Of a stretch of 64,000 nt of DNA, positions 11,711 through 23,600 are shown piece by piece. Position numbers and translations under genes: made by a program. The stretch is from Eumeta japonica (lineage: Eukaryota; Arthropoda; Insecta; Lepidoptera; Psychidae): assembly GCA_005406025.1 (NCBI GenBank), contig BGZK01000076.1, positions 372,001-436,000 on the forward strand, given 5' to 3'. Numbering within the stretch: position 1 is the first letter of the stretch; every line of letters begins with the position of its first letter. The notes below the pieces were generated by a model. That model did no database searches. It worked only from the letters and a program-made list of their open reading frames with translations, and was not told the DNA's origin.

Positions 11711-12105
11711 AAGCTATTGCATAGCTTCTATCGCGGGCCTTGAGCGTGGAGACCGAATCCAGAAATTCCGTAACGAAAATAACCGAACACCCCCCACTCC
11801 GACCGACACAGCGGTGATACATTTTACTTTTGCCATCTATCGATGATTGCAGAACTTTTAATGACTTTTTTGAAATATCACGCGTCTCTTTAGTTCAGCA
11901 ACTCGCCTCTAGGTGGCATTGGTTGTATCGACGTTACTGCGCATGCGTAATCCTCCTCTTCGCCCCGCAATCTGGTGACTCATGCCTGCTTAGAGTTTCG
12001 GCGTTAGGTGCCCTAACGCCGAAACCTCAAAAAAAATATTGCATAAATAAAATAAATAAATAATTATAATTGCATAAGTTGATAAAAAATACTATGCAAT
12101 AGCTT
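11711..12105. mobile_element. inverted-repeat-bounded non-autonomous element
   Basis: Bounded by perfect 14-base inverted repeats: AAGCTATTGCATAG at 11711-11724 and its complement at 12092-12105. The interior is much more GC-rich than the flanks and contains no transposase. Inside is a perfect 14-base hairpin (GTTTCGGCGTTAGG at 11995-12008, complement 12012-12025, 3-base loop). A CGCGG sequence follows each AAGCTATTGC... repeat differently, so the true element may extend beyond 12105 (CCGCGGCAGTCTCCGAGTG). The 77-codon frame inside it is probably not a gene. Confidence 0.55.
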
Positions 12106-12785
12106 TACCGCGGCAGTCTCCGAGTGCCACACGTGTTTTTTTTTTCTATTAAGCCCCTGTGATCGGGGAAACTTTACTTGATTATCCCGTTTTGATTCGA
12201 CCATCGCTTACATAGTTCATACGTTCGGAAGTATAATTGTATTATTCCGCATATTTTTTGGGCATAGTTTCAGAAATGGCGCTACTAAATATTTAAAAAT
12301 ATATTACACTTATGCAGACAAGAAAAGCAAAAAGAAATCTTCACTCGCCGTAAGAAGTTCTACAATTTTATTAGAAATTACAATGACTTTATTACCGTTT
12401 CAGATAAGAAGGTGAAAAGCAACAAGAAACTAATTCACACCTATTTCTTTAATGTCACACTTATAATTTATTACATCAATTACCAAGACAAAGATTTTTT
12501 AAGAGCTAGGTTTTAGAGTATATTTTAAATTGTTTAATAATTGCTGTCAGAATTCTTAAAAAATATTTATTACAAAAACTCACACAACCGTTCATAAATT
12601 TCGGTGTATAAGAGATGTTTTCTTCTGCTATTTATACTGTGAGAGTATATTTAATTATTCAGAATGAATCCTTACAAATAAATCACTTCTATGCATTATA
12701 TTATATTGTATTATACAAAAAGAACTAATACTGTTTTATATTTATGACATTGCATATTTAGTGTTTAAAAGAGAGCGTTTTTTGG
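12106..12785. other. AT-rich non-coding DNA
   Basis: The first ~40 bases may belong to the preceding element; beyond that nothing is recognised. Confidence 0.55.
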
Positions 12786-13560
12786 TATTGCGAGTCAAAA
12801 TGGCAAAACTGGAATCCTAATAAATTTCGTCATGTCCGTTCGTCCGTCCGTATGTCACATGCATTTTACTCAAAAATACAGCATGTGTTATTAATGTGAT
12901 TTGGAGTATAGGTGTCTTGTATAAGCCGCTATTTGGCTTGGTAATTAAATAATAATAATAAAAATAAATACTTCTAGGGGGGTCTCTCCATAAATGTAGC
13001 ACAAGCTGAAAAAAAAAATTTTTCAGCAAACATTCACATAAGGAACACACTGCGACAGTTTTGTTTAAAACCATTCTATGGCTTTTAAACATTTTTTTTA
13101 AGTAATTGAATATTTTCGGAAATAATTGCTACAAAAATAACAAAAATTGTTCCCCTCCACCATTATTTTCTAAGTAGTATATTCCAAAAATATGAAACAA
13201 ATCAAAACGGTAACGCTTAATAAATGCTTTCAACAAAAATTATATTGAGCATGACCGGATGTACCGTTTTTGAGTTATCGTCGAAAAACTACGACTCTCG
13301 ACAAAAGTATATAAGGGCCATGAAGGGTTTTTCTGTTGGTACACTTTAAGTTTACACTAACTAAGATTAACAGCCAACACACCTAATTATTTATCTAGTT
13401 ACAAGTGACTAAAGTGCTTATACCTATTATGTGCGAAAAACACGAAAAAAAAGTGTACCAACGTAATTTTATTATCTGTAGTGCATTTCTTTTTAGTAAC
13501 GGCTTCGAAACCCTACACTGAGCATGGTCCGCACATGCACTTGACCGGATTTTTTAACTA
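12786..13560 (-). mobile_element. dispersed repeat family X, near full-length copy 1
   Basis: Reading the minus strand from 13560: TCCGGTCAAGTGC, CATGCTCAGTGTAGGGTT, then (after the nested insertion) GTCGTAGTTTTTCGACGATAAC, TCAATATAATTTTTGTTGAAAG, GGTGGAGGGGAACAATTTTTG, CAGCTTGTG, then GACGGACGAACGGACATGACG near 12840. The segments from 13.10 to 13.30 kb match the plus strand at 30.66-30.84 kb almost base for base, which proves a dispersed family. It carries no transposase or RT, so it is non-autonomous. I recognise this layout as a common lepidopteran repeat but cannot name its family. Confidence 0.75.
13335..13462. mobile_element. 128-bp TIR element nested in repeat X
   Basis: Perfect 13-base terminal inverted repeats: GTTGGTACACTTT at 13335-13347 and AAAGTGTACCAAC at 13450-13462. 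It separates the two parts of repeat X copy 1 (the GTCGTAGTTTTTCG... block and the AGTGTAGGGTT... block). No coding capacity. A target-site duplication is not obvious, and the superfamily is unknown. It is younger than its host repeat by nesting. Confidence 0.6.
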
Positions 13561-16129
13561 TTTTTTGTGCTACGTACACGCAAATCATTTTCGATATACG
13601 TTAAATTTAAAGGCAATGACAACAAAAAGATAACCTGTAAAGCAACTATAACATGCACACAAGTACACAAACAGAAATAGAGATAAAAAGACATGTTGTC
13701 TGACCCTAGGAAAGGATGAGTTTTTACATATGTAAATACATATACATTTATCTATGTATATATTTCATCGTATACACTATTCATTATGGTTTTGCTTTTA
13801 AAATCGGGTACATATATTAACTTTCGTTTTATCAAATAATATAATTATTGGAATAAAAAGTTTTTAAAAATTTTGAACGATAAAAAGGAAATATTGTAAA
13901 AATAATTTGTAGCGTTTACGTTTTAAGATTTCTTAATTACAAAACATAATTATGTTTAAATTTAAAAAAAAATATTTAAATGAGGATGTTTAAGTAGGTA
14001 CATCCACGTTTTGTGTTTGTTTTTTGTTAATTAGAGTCTTATCTGGGGTAATTTAATTATATTCTTGAAGAAGTCGTACAAAGATTCTTTCCGCCTTGTC
14101 GCACGCCGGTAGATTGTTTGTTCAAAGGAACTTTGGTCAGAAATCTGCGAAAATAAGGTAGACAAAATTAAATTAACCTCATAAAGAAACTGGTGTACTC
14201 ATGTTTTTACCGTTTTCAAATCACGTACAATTATTTTATAGCACGAAAATATTGGTGGTCACATTATTTATTTCGTCTACATTTCCATGATTCATGGTCC
14301 TATTCTAAAGCTTGCAATTTAAAAAGTTAATCATAAGAACATGTCATACAAATAATCCTATTTTACAATGACACTGTACAACCAAGTTGAAAATTTGTTC
14401 AGGAATAGAAACGCTTTCATTTAACTCAACACGCCGGTTTGTACCTTATATGTCATTTAAAATATACATCCCCTGAACGTTCACCCTGATTCCATTTGAA
14501 GGATTTTTTATACGTTTTATAAGGTTTTTTTAAGGGATATAATAGCATGCAAACCATCAAGGGGTAAGTGATCATCATCGTATATAGACACCCGCAACAG
14601 CAAGATGGTCAATGTTGCAACAGCATTGCTTACCATGACTCGTATCGCTTCCCCGCCTCTCTCCGACTCCGAAATAATATTATAGGTTTTAAGATTGAAA
14701 CGTTTAAAAAGGGCCGTTTAATAATGTTTGAAAATCCAGTTTATACCAGAAAAGTTTGTTTCAGTTTAGAGATGTTTTTCTAGAAAATTGATGCATTCTA
14801 TAAAAAGCTGTGAGTTGAAAATTCACCCGTGGCCTTGTATTACATAAATTCAATATATGTATTATGTATTGGATAGAATTATTAGATAAATGTAAAAAGA
14901 ATAGAATTTTTCGAAGAGAAAATTCTTTATCCACGTAGTGGACAAATTTATGCTTCTTTAGACAATGTTTTGCCGATTCAAACACAAAAAAAAAATATTC
15001 GTGAAGAAAATAGAAGATAAGCAAATACAATACCCAATATTTGATTGTATTCGAGAGACACGAGATTCGTGGAGTATTGTCCTTGTTTTATTGTGGATTA
15101 TGAAGTATATCACATATATCTACTCATTTGATAAGTTCAAAGTAAAACGGTCAATTTATAGATATTGATATAATGGACGCCAACCGACAACAAACGTCGA
15201 GAAGAAAGGGTAGAAGGATTATCAGACATCACGGCGTTAGGTGAGATCGAACAGCGAGCTTGACTGATCATTCCTTTGTAAAAGAATTCTAATCCTATCC
15301 GTTCTTTGGAAAGATCCCTTATCCTTCGAGTTACACAGGAGTCGATTCACCCCTTATCCTTTTCCTGGAGATAAATGCCATGCACCACAGTGGTTTCCTC
15401 GATGTTTTTGTCATTAGGGCAAAGAATATCAACAAACTTTTTGAATCATATTTTTTGATAACAAATAGCAGAACAGTTTAGTGTAGCATTAAATTAATGG
15501 AAAAATTATCAAAATAGGTATTTTTTAGTTTCTTTTTACGATCTGTATATATCAAATCGAGTTAGAAATTAAGAAAAAAAGGTTTGGTAATTTTATTATT
15601 TATCGCATTATGGAACTATTAAAATGACAGTACATGTCCTTCAGAGGCTGTTATTAGACTGCTAATGTACTTATAAGAGAAATTCACATTTCTTAGTAAT
15701 CATCAATATGGATTTTGAAGTAAGATAATTTGATAATTTTTTTGACTAATTTTGAGAATTTGATCAAAAGTGTGGGTTCATCACAACAATATGGGGTGTA
15801 GAGGACTTCTGATCCCGCACCTCACCTTTTATCACCTTCGGGTGATCAAAACAACGGGTGGTGACGAGATTTCAGTTTTCGATTGCCATTCCGAATATAA
15901 TCCCGTCTTCACGTTCGATATCGGCTTCGCTTTCAACCCTGGTCTTTTGCAATAAACAAGAAAAAATAAATTATAATACATAGTTTACATTCAAAAAAAA
16001 AACAGGCGGCACACTTTCACATATTAACATATTGCATGAACATAATATATTTAAATTATGCAATTACATGACACAAGCATACAGTATATTATACGCAATT
16101 TCATCAATTTACTAGCAAAGGACACGTTT
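13561..16129. other. AT-rich non-coding DNA
   Basis: Around 14570-14660 a somewhat GC-richer stretch (ACACCCGCAACAGCAAGATGG ... TTACCATGACTCGTATCGC) resembles an old interspersed-repeat fragment but cannot be assigned. At 15890-15945 a short pyrimidine-rich tract (CACGTTCGATATCGGCTTCG) has the texture of the purine-rich family on the minus strand. Nothing else recognised. Confidence 0.5.
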
Positions 16130-16380
16130 TTCGGGCTGTCCCGTCGAGCTCGGCGTAACGAAATTTACGACATGACGCGTCAGCGCGAGGGGCGGGCCGC
16201 GATCCTCGTGTCGAACACGCGTCGGTGGATATTAAAAAAGAGATTCGTGAAAACGGTAAATTATGACTGGTCGAACATTCCGGGACGCCGCCCGCGCCGC
16301 CGCCCGCGCCGCCGCCCGCGCCGCCGCCCGGCCCGCGACTCGCCAGCGGACGAGGACAGCGTCAGCGGACAAGGTCTTTA
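16130..16380. other. CpG-rich patch with a 12-base tandem repeat
   Basis: Strong CpG enrichment (GTCGAGCTCGGCGTAACG; GCGAGGGGCGGGCCGCGATC). At 16287-16330 the 12-mer GCCGCCCGCGCC is repeated 3.7 times. A 116-codon plus-strand frame (16058-16408) translates the 12-mer as Arg-Arg-Pro-Arg repeats and the region after it as an acidic stretch; no domain is recognised and the AT-rich first third does not look coding. Candidate promoter-type CpG island, regulatory element or exon. Confidence 0.45.
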
Positions 16381-16480
16381 TACCGGTGGACATTATGGTG
16401 ATAAATGAAAAGCAGTTATTCATTGTCCACTATGTGTGGTGACAATCGCTTTCTGCAGTTATCGTGTTAAGCGTTGAAGG

Positions 16481-16540
16481 CAACCTAAACGAGACCGGTA
16501 GCCTGTGAATGTTTGACAGTTACCGTCTCGTTTGCGTTTG
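16481..16540. other. 60-base imperfect hairpin, precursor-miRNA-like in size
   Basis: 16481-16500 (CAACCTAAACGAGACCGGTA) pairs with 16520-16540 with a few mismatches (core AAACGAGAC perfectly paired) around a 19-base loop. The size and imperfect stem resemble a microRNA precursor, but I do not recognise a known mature sequence, so this is only a structure. Confidence 0.4.
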
Positions 16541-16680
16541 TTGATATTCCGAAGGAGAATTTGTGTAACGTCACCCTAGAAGACGCTTAATGTAAATCAA
16601 AACTGGCCATCATGAACTACGGTCAACATAAAAGGGAGAAAAATAGCTATTGGCACTTCTGACATTCATTATTGGCCATG

Positions 16681-16745
16681 TCTAATATTGGCCTAAGGAT
16701 TATAGGCCAATATTGGTCTAAGAGTTATAGGCAGGCCATATTAGA
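16681..16745. repeat. 25-base tandem repeat with internal inverted repeat
   Basis: Two imperfect direct units, ATATTGGCCTAAGGATTATAGG and ATATTGGTCTAAGAGTTATAGG, and a perfect 12-base inverted repeat AATATTGGCCTA (16684-16695) / TAGGCCAATATT (16703-16714) with a 7-base spacer. Confidence 0.8.
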
Positions 16746-17639
16746 CAGCAGCTTCAAAGTACGAGACGCTTGCGGAAATATGTTTCTTAACAAGCGTTAT
16801 TGAAATGGATGTGAGTTGGTTCAAACGCCTGTCAAACACACTTTTCGTATTATGGACACGGAAAACACGATGTCAAAGTGATATCGGATCTATAACGTGC
16901 GAAACTGCATTTGTAGTATTATGGATACATTTTTGACATTTCAACAAATAAACGATACACGAAGTCGACTCGATTTTGACGCGTGATCAAAATAAGTGCT
17001 TTTGCTACTTTGTTTTAGTTGTCCTGAGTGTTTTGTTTTTTTTTTAATTTTGCCTAAAATTAAATTCAGAATGGCTTGCTAGGGTCTCTATATGATTCTT
17101 GGTCAACAAAAAATGAAATGATTGCAAAGAAAGGGCAAAACATGGTAACACCATCTATATTATGATAACACCAAAGACAGCGATGTCAATGTGAGACAGA
17201 TGTCGAATCGATATCGCTTTCTGTGAAACGGTAATGCCAATTATCAACCATATGACTTCTATATCGACTACATATCGATATCGCTTACTAAGAAACATAA
17301 TTGATCCGTTAATGTTATAACCACAATCCGTCTACCTAGCATGCCGAACAGACATAAAGCAATGCTTTTACAAAAACTTTTTGCTCAAAAGTGGACTGTA
17401 AGGCCTAGCAATACGCTTTACGCAATAGCTTCATGACCCCATTAATATACTCCCTTCTCCCTTCCACTATTTTACGGCACATCAAACTGATTTATTATTG
17501 TTTTTTTTTATTAACTACACAACCTGTGATCTATAAATGTCTGTGTGTAAATTAAGGACCTCCATACGGTGGCTTCATAGACACTTATACGTCATTCTAA
17601 GTTTGCTGTACATCTTCTCACTACTTGCATACAAACAAC
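16746..17639. other. non-coding DNA
   Basis: Two regions share short phrases (GTATTATGGACAC / GTATTATGGATAC; GATGTCAAAGTGATATCGG / GATGTCAATGTGAGAC; ATCGATATCGC twice), suggesting old local duplication or repeat fragments. Nothing coding. Confidence 0.45.
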
Positions 17640-17765
17640 CAAACTTTGTCGACGAAGGAGCGTCAACATCGCGTCGCCGTATGCAAACTTCGTTACGCGC
17701 GGCGTTCGTCCTGCGTATGAAACTGCGTACGCGCGTGGAAAACAATGACGCGCGCGTACGCTGAA
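17640..17765. other. CpG-rich patch
   Basis: CpG-dense block with many CGCG and TACG (GCGTCAACATCGCGTCGCCG; GCGTACGCGCGTGG; GACGCGCGCGTACGC). Open on both strands by composition. Regulatory element, exon or end of a mobile element; undecided. Confidence 0.4.
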
Positions 17766-18459
17766 TTCGTTAACATAACTATAAAAATAACATAAGTAGA
17801 CCATTGTTGATTACAATGTTTATCTCGCAGACCACGTAATGAAAAACATTACTGAAAGGCTTCGCTAGGAAATCGATGAAAATAGGAGGGCGTATAATTT
17901 TTTTTTGTGCGTGTGTAAATGTATGAAAAATTTCTTTGAACAATGTCTGAAGTAGCTGTAGACCGAAATAACGTTACTGTCGTCGAACAAAATTACCACA
18001 AATAAAAGATAATCATTCGTACCTGTTCATAATCTCTATGCGTTTTGAAGTTACGCCTTCGTGGATAAGGAATCGCGTACGTTCGATGCACTTTAAGTAA
18101 AAATGTTTTCGTCGGTCGCGCATCTAAAACTGCTAAACATATCGGCATGTAACCATTACTATTCGATGCAAAATCATCTGTGGATGGTTATAGACTATTC
18201 ATAACACATAAAATCTAATAATATGTTTCTATTGATATTTGTCATTAGTTAACGGCTGACGGATTATTATTGTGACTTGACCATTCGTCGCGAAATCGTT
18301 TGTAGTTGTTATAGGCTATCACAAAAATGTTAACGTATGTTTGTTCAGGTGTTTGGCATACGCTGATGACTGGAACGATTGTAATTGGGACATTAAACAT
18401 TCAACGCGAAATCGATTGTAGACGGTTTTAAGATTATTATAATGTTACGTTTCTTTGGA
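17766..18459. other. AT-rich non-coding DNA
   Basis: Repeated phrases such as 'CG(A/C)AATCGTTTGTAG(T/A)TG' and 'GAAATCGATTGTAGACGG' near 18290 and 18410 hint at local duplication just upstream of repeat copy B. No gene. Confidence 0.45.
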
Positions 18460-18700
18460 TATCCGTCGTAGTATAAATAGTGATTTATTAGCTTTACCAA
18501 TAATGCCCAATACAGTATCAAGATCGGGATCGAGCTCTGTATTGGAACAGAAAGCGGAACGGGGACCGGATCCGGCAGCTTAACCAGAATTGAAATCGAA
18601 AACAGTACCATGATCAAGATTGAAAGTTATAGAAAAATCAACCGGTATAGAAAATTGCGGAATTCATTTTAAGTCCATGGGAGCAAAACCGGGATCACTT
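18460..18700 (+). repeat. degenerate purine-rich repeat family, copy B
   Basis: Same order as copy A: ATCCGTCGTAGTATAAAT, TACCAATAATGCCCAATAC, purine-rich degenerate tract (GATCGGGATCGAG, AGCGGAACGGGGACCGG), then GCGGAATTCATTTTAAG and GGGAGCAAAACCGGG. A perfect 9-base stem, CCAATACAG at 18507-18515 with CTGTATTGG at 18537-18545, closes a 21-base loop containing TATCAAGATCGGGAT, nearly the loop core of copy A, but the stem sequences of the two copies differ. Confidence 0.75.
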
Positions 18701-18733
18701 TTTAAAAACAAAAAATAATGCAAAATTTTTGTA

Positions 18734-19017
18734 TTGTGTGAGGTGTTAATTCGCGGAAATCCATAGTTGACGCTTGCTTGCAACATGCATTAACACGCAG
18801 CATGCAACCCACCGCTGACCCTCGAATCTGCCTCTCCACTACGAATCTCTATCCAAATGATTGAATATTGATTCCAGAGGATTGACAGATATCGAACACC
18901 TAAGCAAGTGTTATTTATTTTTATAATTATCTAATTCTGCTAACTGTTAAATTGTTAATTCTACGTACGTTTCATGCCAACCAGGCACATCCTCAGGAAA
19001 TTGCCGACAGTCACAAG
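18734..19017 (+). repeat. dispersed repeat Y, copy 1
   Basis: TTGTGTGAGGTGTTAATTCG, GACGCTTGC(C/T)TG, GCAGCATGCAACC, GAT(T/C)CTCGAATCTG (the order varies slightly), GATTGACA(A/G)ATATCGAACA, AAGCAAGTGTTAT, TTTCATG and ACATCCTCAG follow each other here and, on the opposite strand, in 25225-25557. The similarity runs for about 280 bases with many substitutions. No coding frame survives, though ACATCCTCAG... lies in short open frames in both copies. Confidence 0.8.
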
Positions 19018-19099
19018 GGGGGACTAGGACTAGGGCGCAACAATCCCAGCAATGTAAAAATAACAGTAATTAAGATGAATACTAGACATAGAAGAACTT

Positions 19100-19345
19100 C
19101 TTTAAGAACAACTTACAGAAGAATTTTTTATAGCATATCGAAAGGCAAACAAGCATGTGAACTACAAAAAGTAGGTGGTCACCGCCGCCCATGAATAGTC
19201 GTAACTCCAGAGGTGTGGTCAGTGAGTTGCCCGCCTCATGGGCAGGAATAAGATGTCTGATAGAGAGGTGTGGGCTGATGGAGTCGGAAGTGTAGTGATG
19301 GCGGGGGAGTGGAGTGGAACGCGACTCTACCACAGTAAGTAATTT
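19100..19345 (-). mobile_element. 3' end of a lepidopteran-type retroelement
   Basis: On the minus strand: GCCCATGAGGCGGGCAACTC, CTGGAGTTACGACTATTCAT, then GGGCGGCGGTGACCACCTAC, then CATGCTTGTTTGCC and an A-rich tail region. The GGGCGGCGGTGA(C/T) ... TTTGCC order is a characteristic 3' end of retroelements in Lepidoptera (recognised from memory). The block is GC-richer than its flanks. A second copy of the same tail is at 26.85 kb. Confidence 0.6.
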
Positions 19346-20029
19346 TTCTAACCCTGTCAACATTACTCACAGTCTGCCAGAATCTACTTCATCCATACTT
19401 AAACGTTTTCTTTGCACTCTGATGCAATTAAGGGTATTACATGTTTTAATAGTTGTTTATTGCCGCATTATTTCCTGATACCCATATCTCGTCCATCGCA
19501 CGCGACGCACATCGACGCACGCATAACCGCACCACGACGGTAAGTCGAACCTAATCGCTTAGTCCGTTATTTATATCAATAACTTATTAATGATAGTTTA
19601 GCACGTCCAATAAGCGATACGTGTCTAACTAGTGCGTAGATTAAAATAATAATCATTTTTGCTTCAACGGTCAATAAAGACGTTTGAGAAGTTCTCAAGT
19701 TACACTGAACCAGTCTAAGGATTAAATATGGCCTATTAGCCACCTACGTATTTAAATATACATCCTTTTAGTAAAAATATACAGGGCTTGTTTCTCTTCT
19801 TTCGGTAATATTGGCTCCCGGAATGCCGAGAGAAGTACGAATAAATGATTGAAGGGCCGACTGGCTGCCTAAGATTTTTCATTAATTACTGCTGAGGTGT
19901 AATATTCCCGCCAAATCTTTTGCCTTCAAATGGATCAAAGAAGAAATTTTATCGAAAAGTTGGCCCGTAGATCACCATAAGCCAACTCTGACTTGAAGCT
20001 ATTCAAGTCAGTGATTTATTATCATAGCT
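19346..20029. other. non-coding DNA with one hairpin
   Basis: A perfect 10-base inverted repeat with a 4-base loop (CTGACTTGAA at 19988-19997, complement 20002-20011) is the only structure noticed. Confidence 0.55.
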
Positions 20030-20130
20030 TGTACAGTTTTTAATTTTTTTTGCACTATTGGGTGTCACCCGTTTGGGGTGTGACACCAGAAGCAAACCGC
20101 CCCCGACACCCCTCACCAAGCCCATTCTTC
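20030..20130. repeat. fragment of a dispersed repeat (GGTGTCAC...GTGACACC)
   Basis: GGGTGTCACCCGTTTGGGG, TGTGACACCAGAAGC, AAACCGCCCCCGACACCCCTC: this order, with the GGTGTCAC/GTGACACC inverted pair and a C-rich run, resembles the end of a repeat common in Lepidoptera. Assigned from memory only. Confidence 0.4.
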
Positions 20131-20419
20131 TGTAAAATAATGGAACATATTTGAAATCATTTTATTGTACGAGGAGCGCATCTATACACTCTTTTTCTTG
20201 TGGAGGCTCACATGTTGTTCAACTTTAACTCACAGGCTAACTAACTTATCTCATAAAATATATCATTTTTCTTTTTATCTATGAAGTGTAATTCAGATAT
20301 TTAATAAGTACTTCTATATATAATAGGTAACTAACTAGGTTTTGTGCAGTCCTTTTTGGAAGAGTCTATCGCTGTAGGTTTATGAATATTTTATCATCAT
20401 CGACGTTGTATTTTTCATC

Positions 20420-20610
20420 AATTTGTTATGCCACCGCTACAGCCTGTTGCCGCGCCGTCGGATCGTCCGCGTCCGCACATATCGCCGCTCGCGCCGAGCG
20501 CTAACCCGGAACAAATCATTTTTAGCCCGTAGCCCTTTCCATTTACATATTAAAGGGTTGTTTTTAGACACTTCGAATATATCGAGGGGATTGACGCGAT
20601 CCCGTGCGAG
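20420..20610. other. CpG-rich patch
   Basis: TTGCCGCGCCGTCGGATCGT, GCCGCTCGCGCCGAGCG and later GCGATCCCGTGCGAGGG. A 78-codon plus-strand frame crosses it with no recognised domain. Regulatory or exonic candidate. Confidence 0.4.
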
Positions 20611-23600
20611 GGACGATTTGTTAATTATGAAAGTTATCTATCTATATGGCATTGAGTAACAATTCGCGTATTTATTTGTAAACGGTTATGAAAAGATGTT
20701 TTCACATTTTTCGCTAACGTGCTGGATCTCTGTAAATCTTGCGCAAAAATTAATACATACAGAAACAAAAAAAACTTTCTTTAACATAAAACTCAGATAT
20801 ATAGATATAATACTTAATTACATATATGACAATATTTATGTAACAACTGACTACATTTATCATTCTAACGTTAATTAATGAATAAGAAACAAATCATTTT
20901 TATTTAAAATAACGTGTTTGTACACAAACGTTGAAAATTAAAATAGACTATTTACGTTATGCTGCACACAGACTTTCTATCTTGGCGCCTGCTGTCTAAC
21001 ACAACGCCATAGCCTTTAAATAGCTCTGACTCCTGACATTTTTTTTACTTCTTGGAGCCCTTCGTGAATATGAACTTTATACACTTTATAGAAAGTTTTT
21101 ATTATGTTTTTAATAAACATGCAAAGTTGAAAAGAAACGATACATTTTTATAAACAATAAAAGAAACAATGAAATTCCTTTCTATTTACTGGTTTTAAAT
21201 TTATAGACCAATTATTTAAACCTTTATGTGACCTTTTATGAGAACGGAACGCAAAGAAAATTTAGTTAATTCACTGTTGTGTAACTTTTTGGAAAATGTA
21301 CTTTCAATTTTTTTTCAACGAGACTGTATTTTCTACAGTATAATAATGAGACCGCTATTTTTTTAAATTTTTAAATCAAAGTTTAATAGTAAAAAGAAAT
21401 TATTTTCTATTGCACTGTCTGTTCAGCGGTGAAGCGTCAGTGTTGAAACGGCCGCGCGGAATTAAATTAAATTAAATTTTCAGAGTTAAATTAAAATTAT
21501 AAACAATGGACATAGAGTTCAGGGAGCTGAAAGGTTTTATTGAAAATTTCCTCCTCTTTAAGATATTTTTTTAATTTGTTAAATATTAATAGTTTTCGAG
21601 ATATATACAAAAAACTAAATACCTTTTTTTCCCTTCATTTGTTTATAACTTTTGCAATTTTTTTTATGTGCAGTAAAGTCCTTAAAGACGTTTTATATAG
21701 AGTCATTCCGAACGGAATGAGCTATAGCTCATATTTTTATGACCTTTATCAGGAAAAAACACGGTTTTTAATATGTCGACTAGACTACAGATTCTTAAAA
21801 TATCATTTCAAGTAAAGCATAAAACCTGTTCAAAGTATGCAACTTACCAAAAACTTTCAACAACGAAATAATTAAAATCCTATTATAATACAACACAGCT
21901 CTTTCTTTATGGAGTTCTGATGCCTACTTTCTCTTATCCTCTTAAAAAATGGAACAGTGTTACTCTTCTCCTCTACATCCGGTAAGTCGGGTCGAACTAA
22001 AAGATTAAACAGCCCTTTACCACTGCCATATACTCACCATGTTGTGACTTAAGAATTTGGAGATATCTTAGAGTCGAAAATGGTTCTGTTGGGAAGTTGC
22101 TAATACGATTTATGGCGCTGCTATATAGCATATAGATATATTTCATAGAGTTTTTTGATGGTACAAGAAAAGTAGTAGGTACGAAAACCATTTTGTATGA
22201 GATTCCTATCTTTTTGCGCCTGCAAAGTGCGAATACCTGCTCGCTAACTTAACCAAACAAACGTTTATGTACGATGTTTCTATATTATGCATCTCATTAA
22301 TGAGTTTCATCGAAGATGACACCGTCACTCTTTGAGTGATAGAATCGTTGTAATGATTCCGATCACACACACACACACACGCGCGCTATTATATTTTACA
22401 AGATTTCATGAATAAAAATCTTGCGTACGTTCGACACTTAAGCACTTTATACCTGATTCAATAGTAATTAACTGAATTCAAGTCGTTTCCAATAAAATAT
22501 TGAAGTATTTACAATTCGTATATAATCCATGACATTGTATATTATGGATCCATATATAATCCATGATATTTCAAATAGCAACGTGAACATAGATCAAGAT
22601 GACGAAATAAATATGTGGCCCGAATCTAAGGTATACCCCTTGCGAGTCCCCATTATATTTATATTACATAATTTGATTATGGACCGCAGCAATTCATGTA
22701 ATCTATCTAAACTTATATTGACAAAATCTCAATCCATCATTCTTCCAGTCCGCTTTTCTTTAATAGAGTACCCGGACAACCGAGCTTTGATCGTTGTTTT
22801 TCAAGTTTATTCTGGGAATATGATGATTTCCCACGAGAAGAATTGCTTATCTTCATTTCCAACAATACCTTTTTAAATACATTATGTAATAATGAGTAAC
22901 TGCAAAATCAACCTACGTATTCTGTTTACTTAGTGCCATCTGTTGTTGAGAACCAATATCATAGAAACAATGTGATTTCCTCAAAATTCTACAAAACGGC
23001 ACTAAATAAAGCAACGTTTAGAATCATAATAACAATTTTTTTTCTAAGGAAGGTAAGTATATAAGTAAATTTGAAAGGGAAAATTTTATCAAAGTACAAA
23101 TCTGCACCGAAATAGTTAAGGCCATTCCACTGGATCAGTTCGAAGATTGTACAATAGTTTGCTAGTACATTTATACAAGAATTGCTCCCTTAAACGAATT
23201 ACTTTAATTGTTTGTTCAAATCTAATACATTCTTCTTCTTAAATCTCTGCTCAAGTAGGGCAGTGCAGTGCAGTACAAATGACGTCGGCCTCGGGCTGCC
23301 ATTACTCACGTTATAAATGCGAGTTTAACGACGGCCATAAAGTAAGTATTAGATTATCACAGATGATAAAACCTTTAATACACTTCCACGTGACTTACTT
23401 CGTCCCCGCTTTAAGACACAGAAGTCACATACCTGCACTGATCTTTGACGATATAAACAACCAGGGAGGTAAATAACTGTGAAAGAATATATAATAAAAA
23501 TCAGGACTCAAATGTACTTTTAAGAAAAAGAATCTCAAATATGTTCGGATCTGTCGAATTTAGGGAGATACAAAACATGTTTATTTGTCCTATTGCGGGA

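Noticed and set aside
16058..16408. 116-codon Arg-rich frame as a gene
   Set aside because: The Arg-Pro stretch is a translated 12-base minisatellite and the AT-rich first third lacks coding character.
22529..22876. 115-codon plus-strand frame
   Set aside because: AT-driven composition and no recognisable motif; not next to the Penelope remnant in a way that would explain it.
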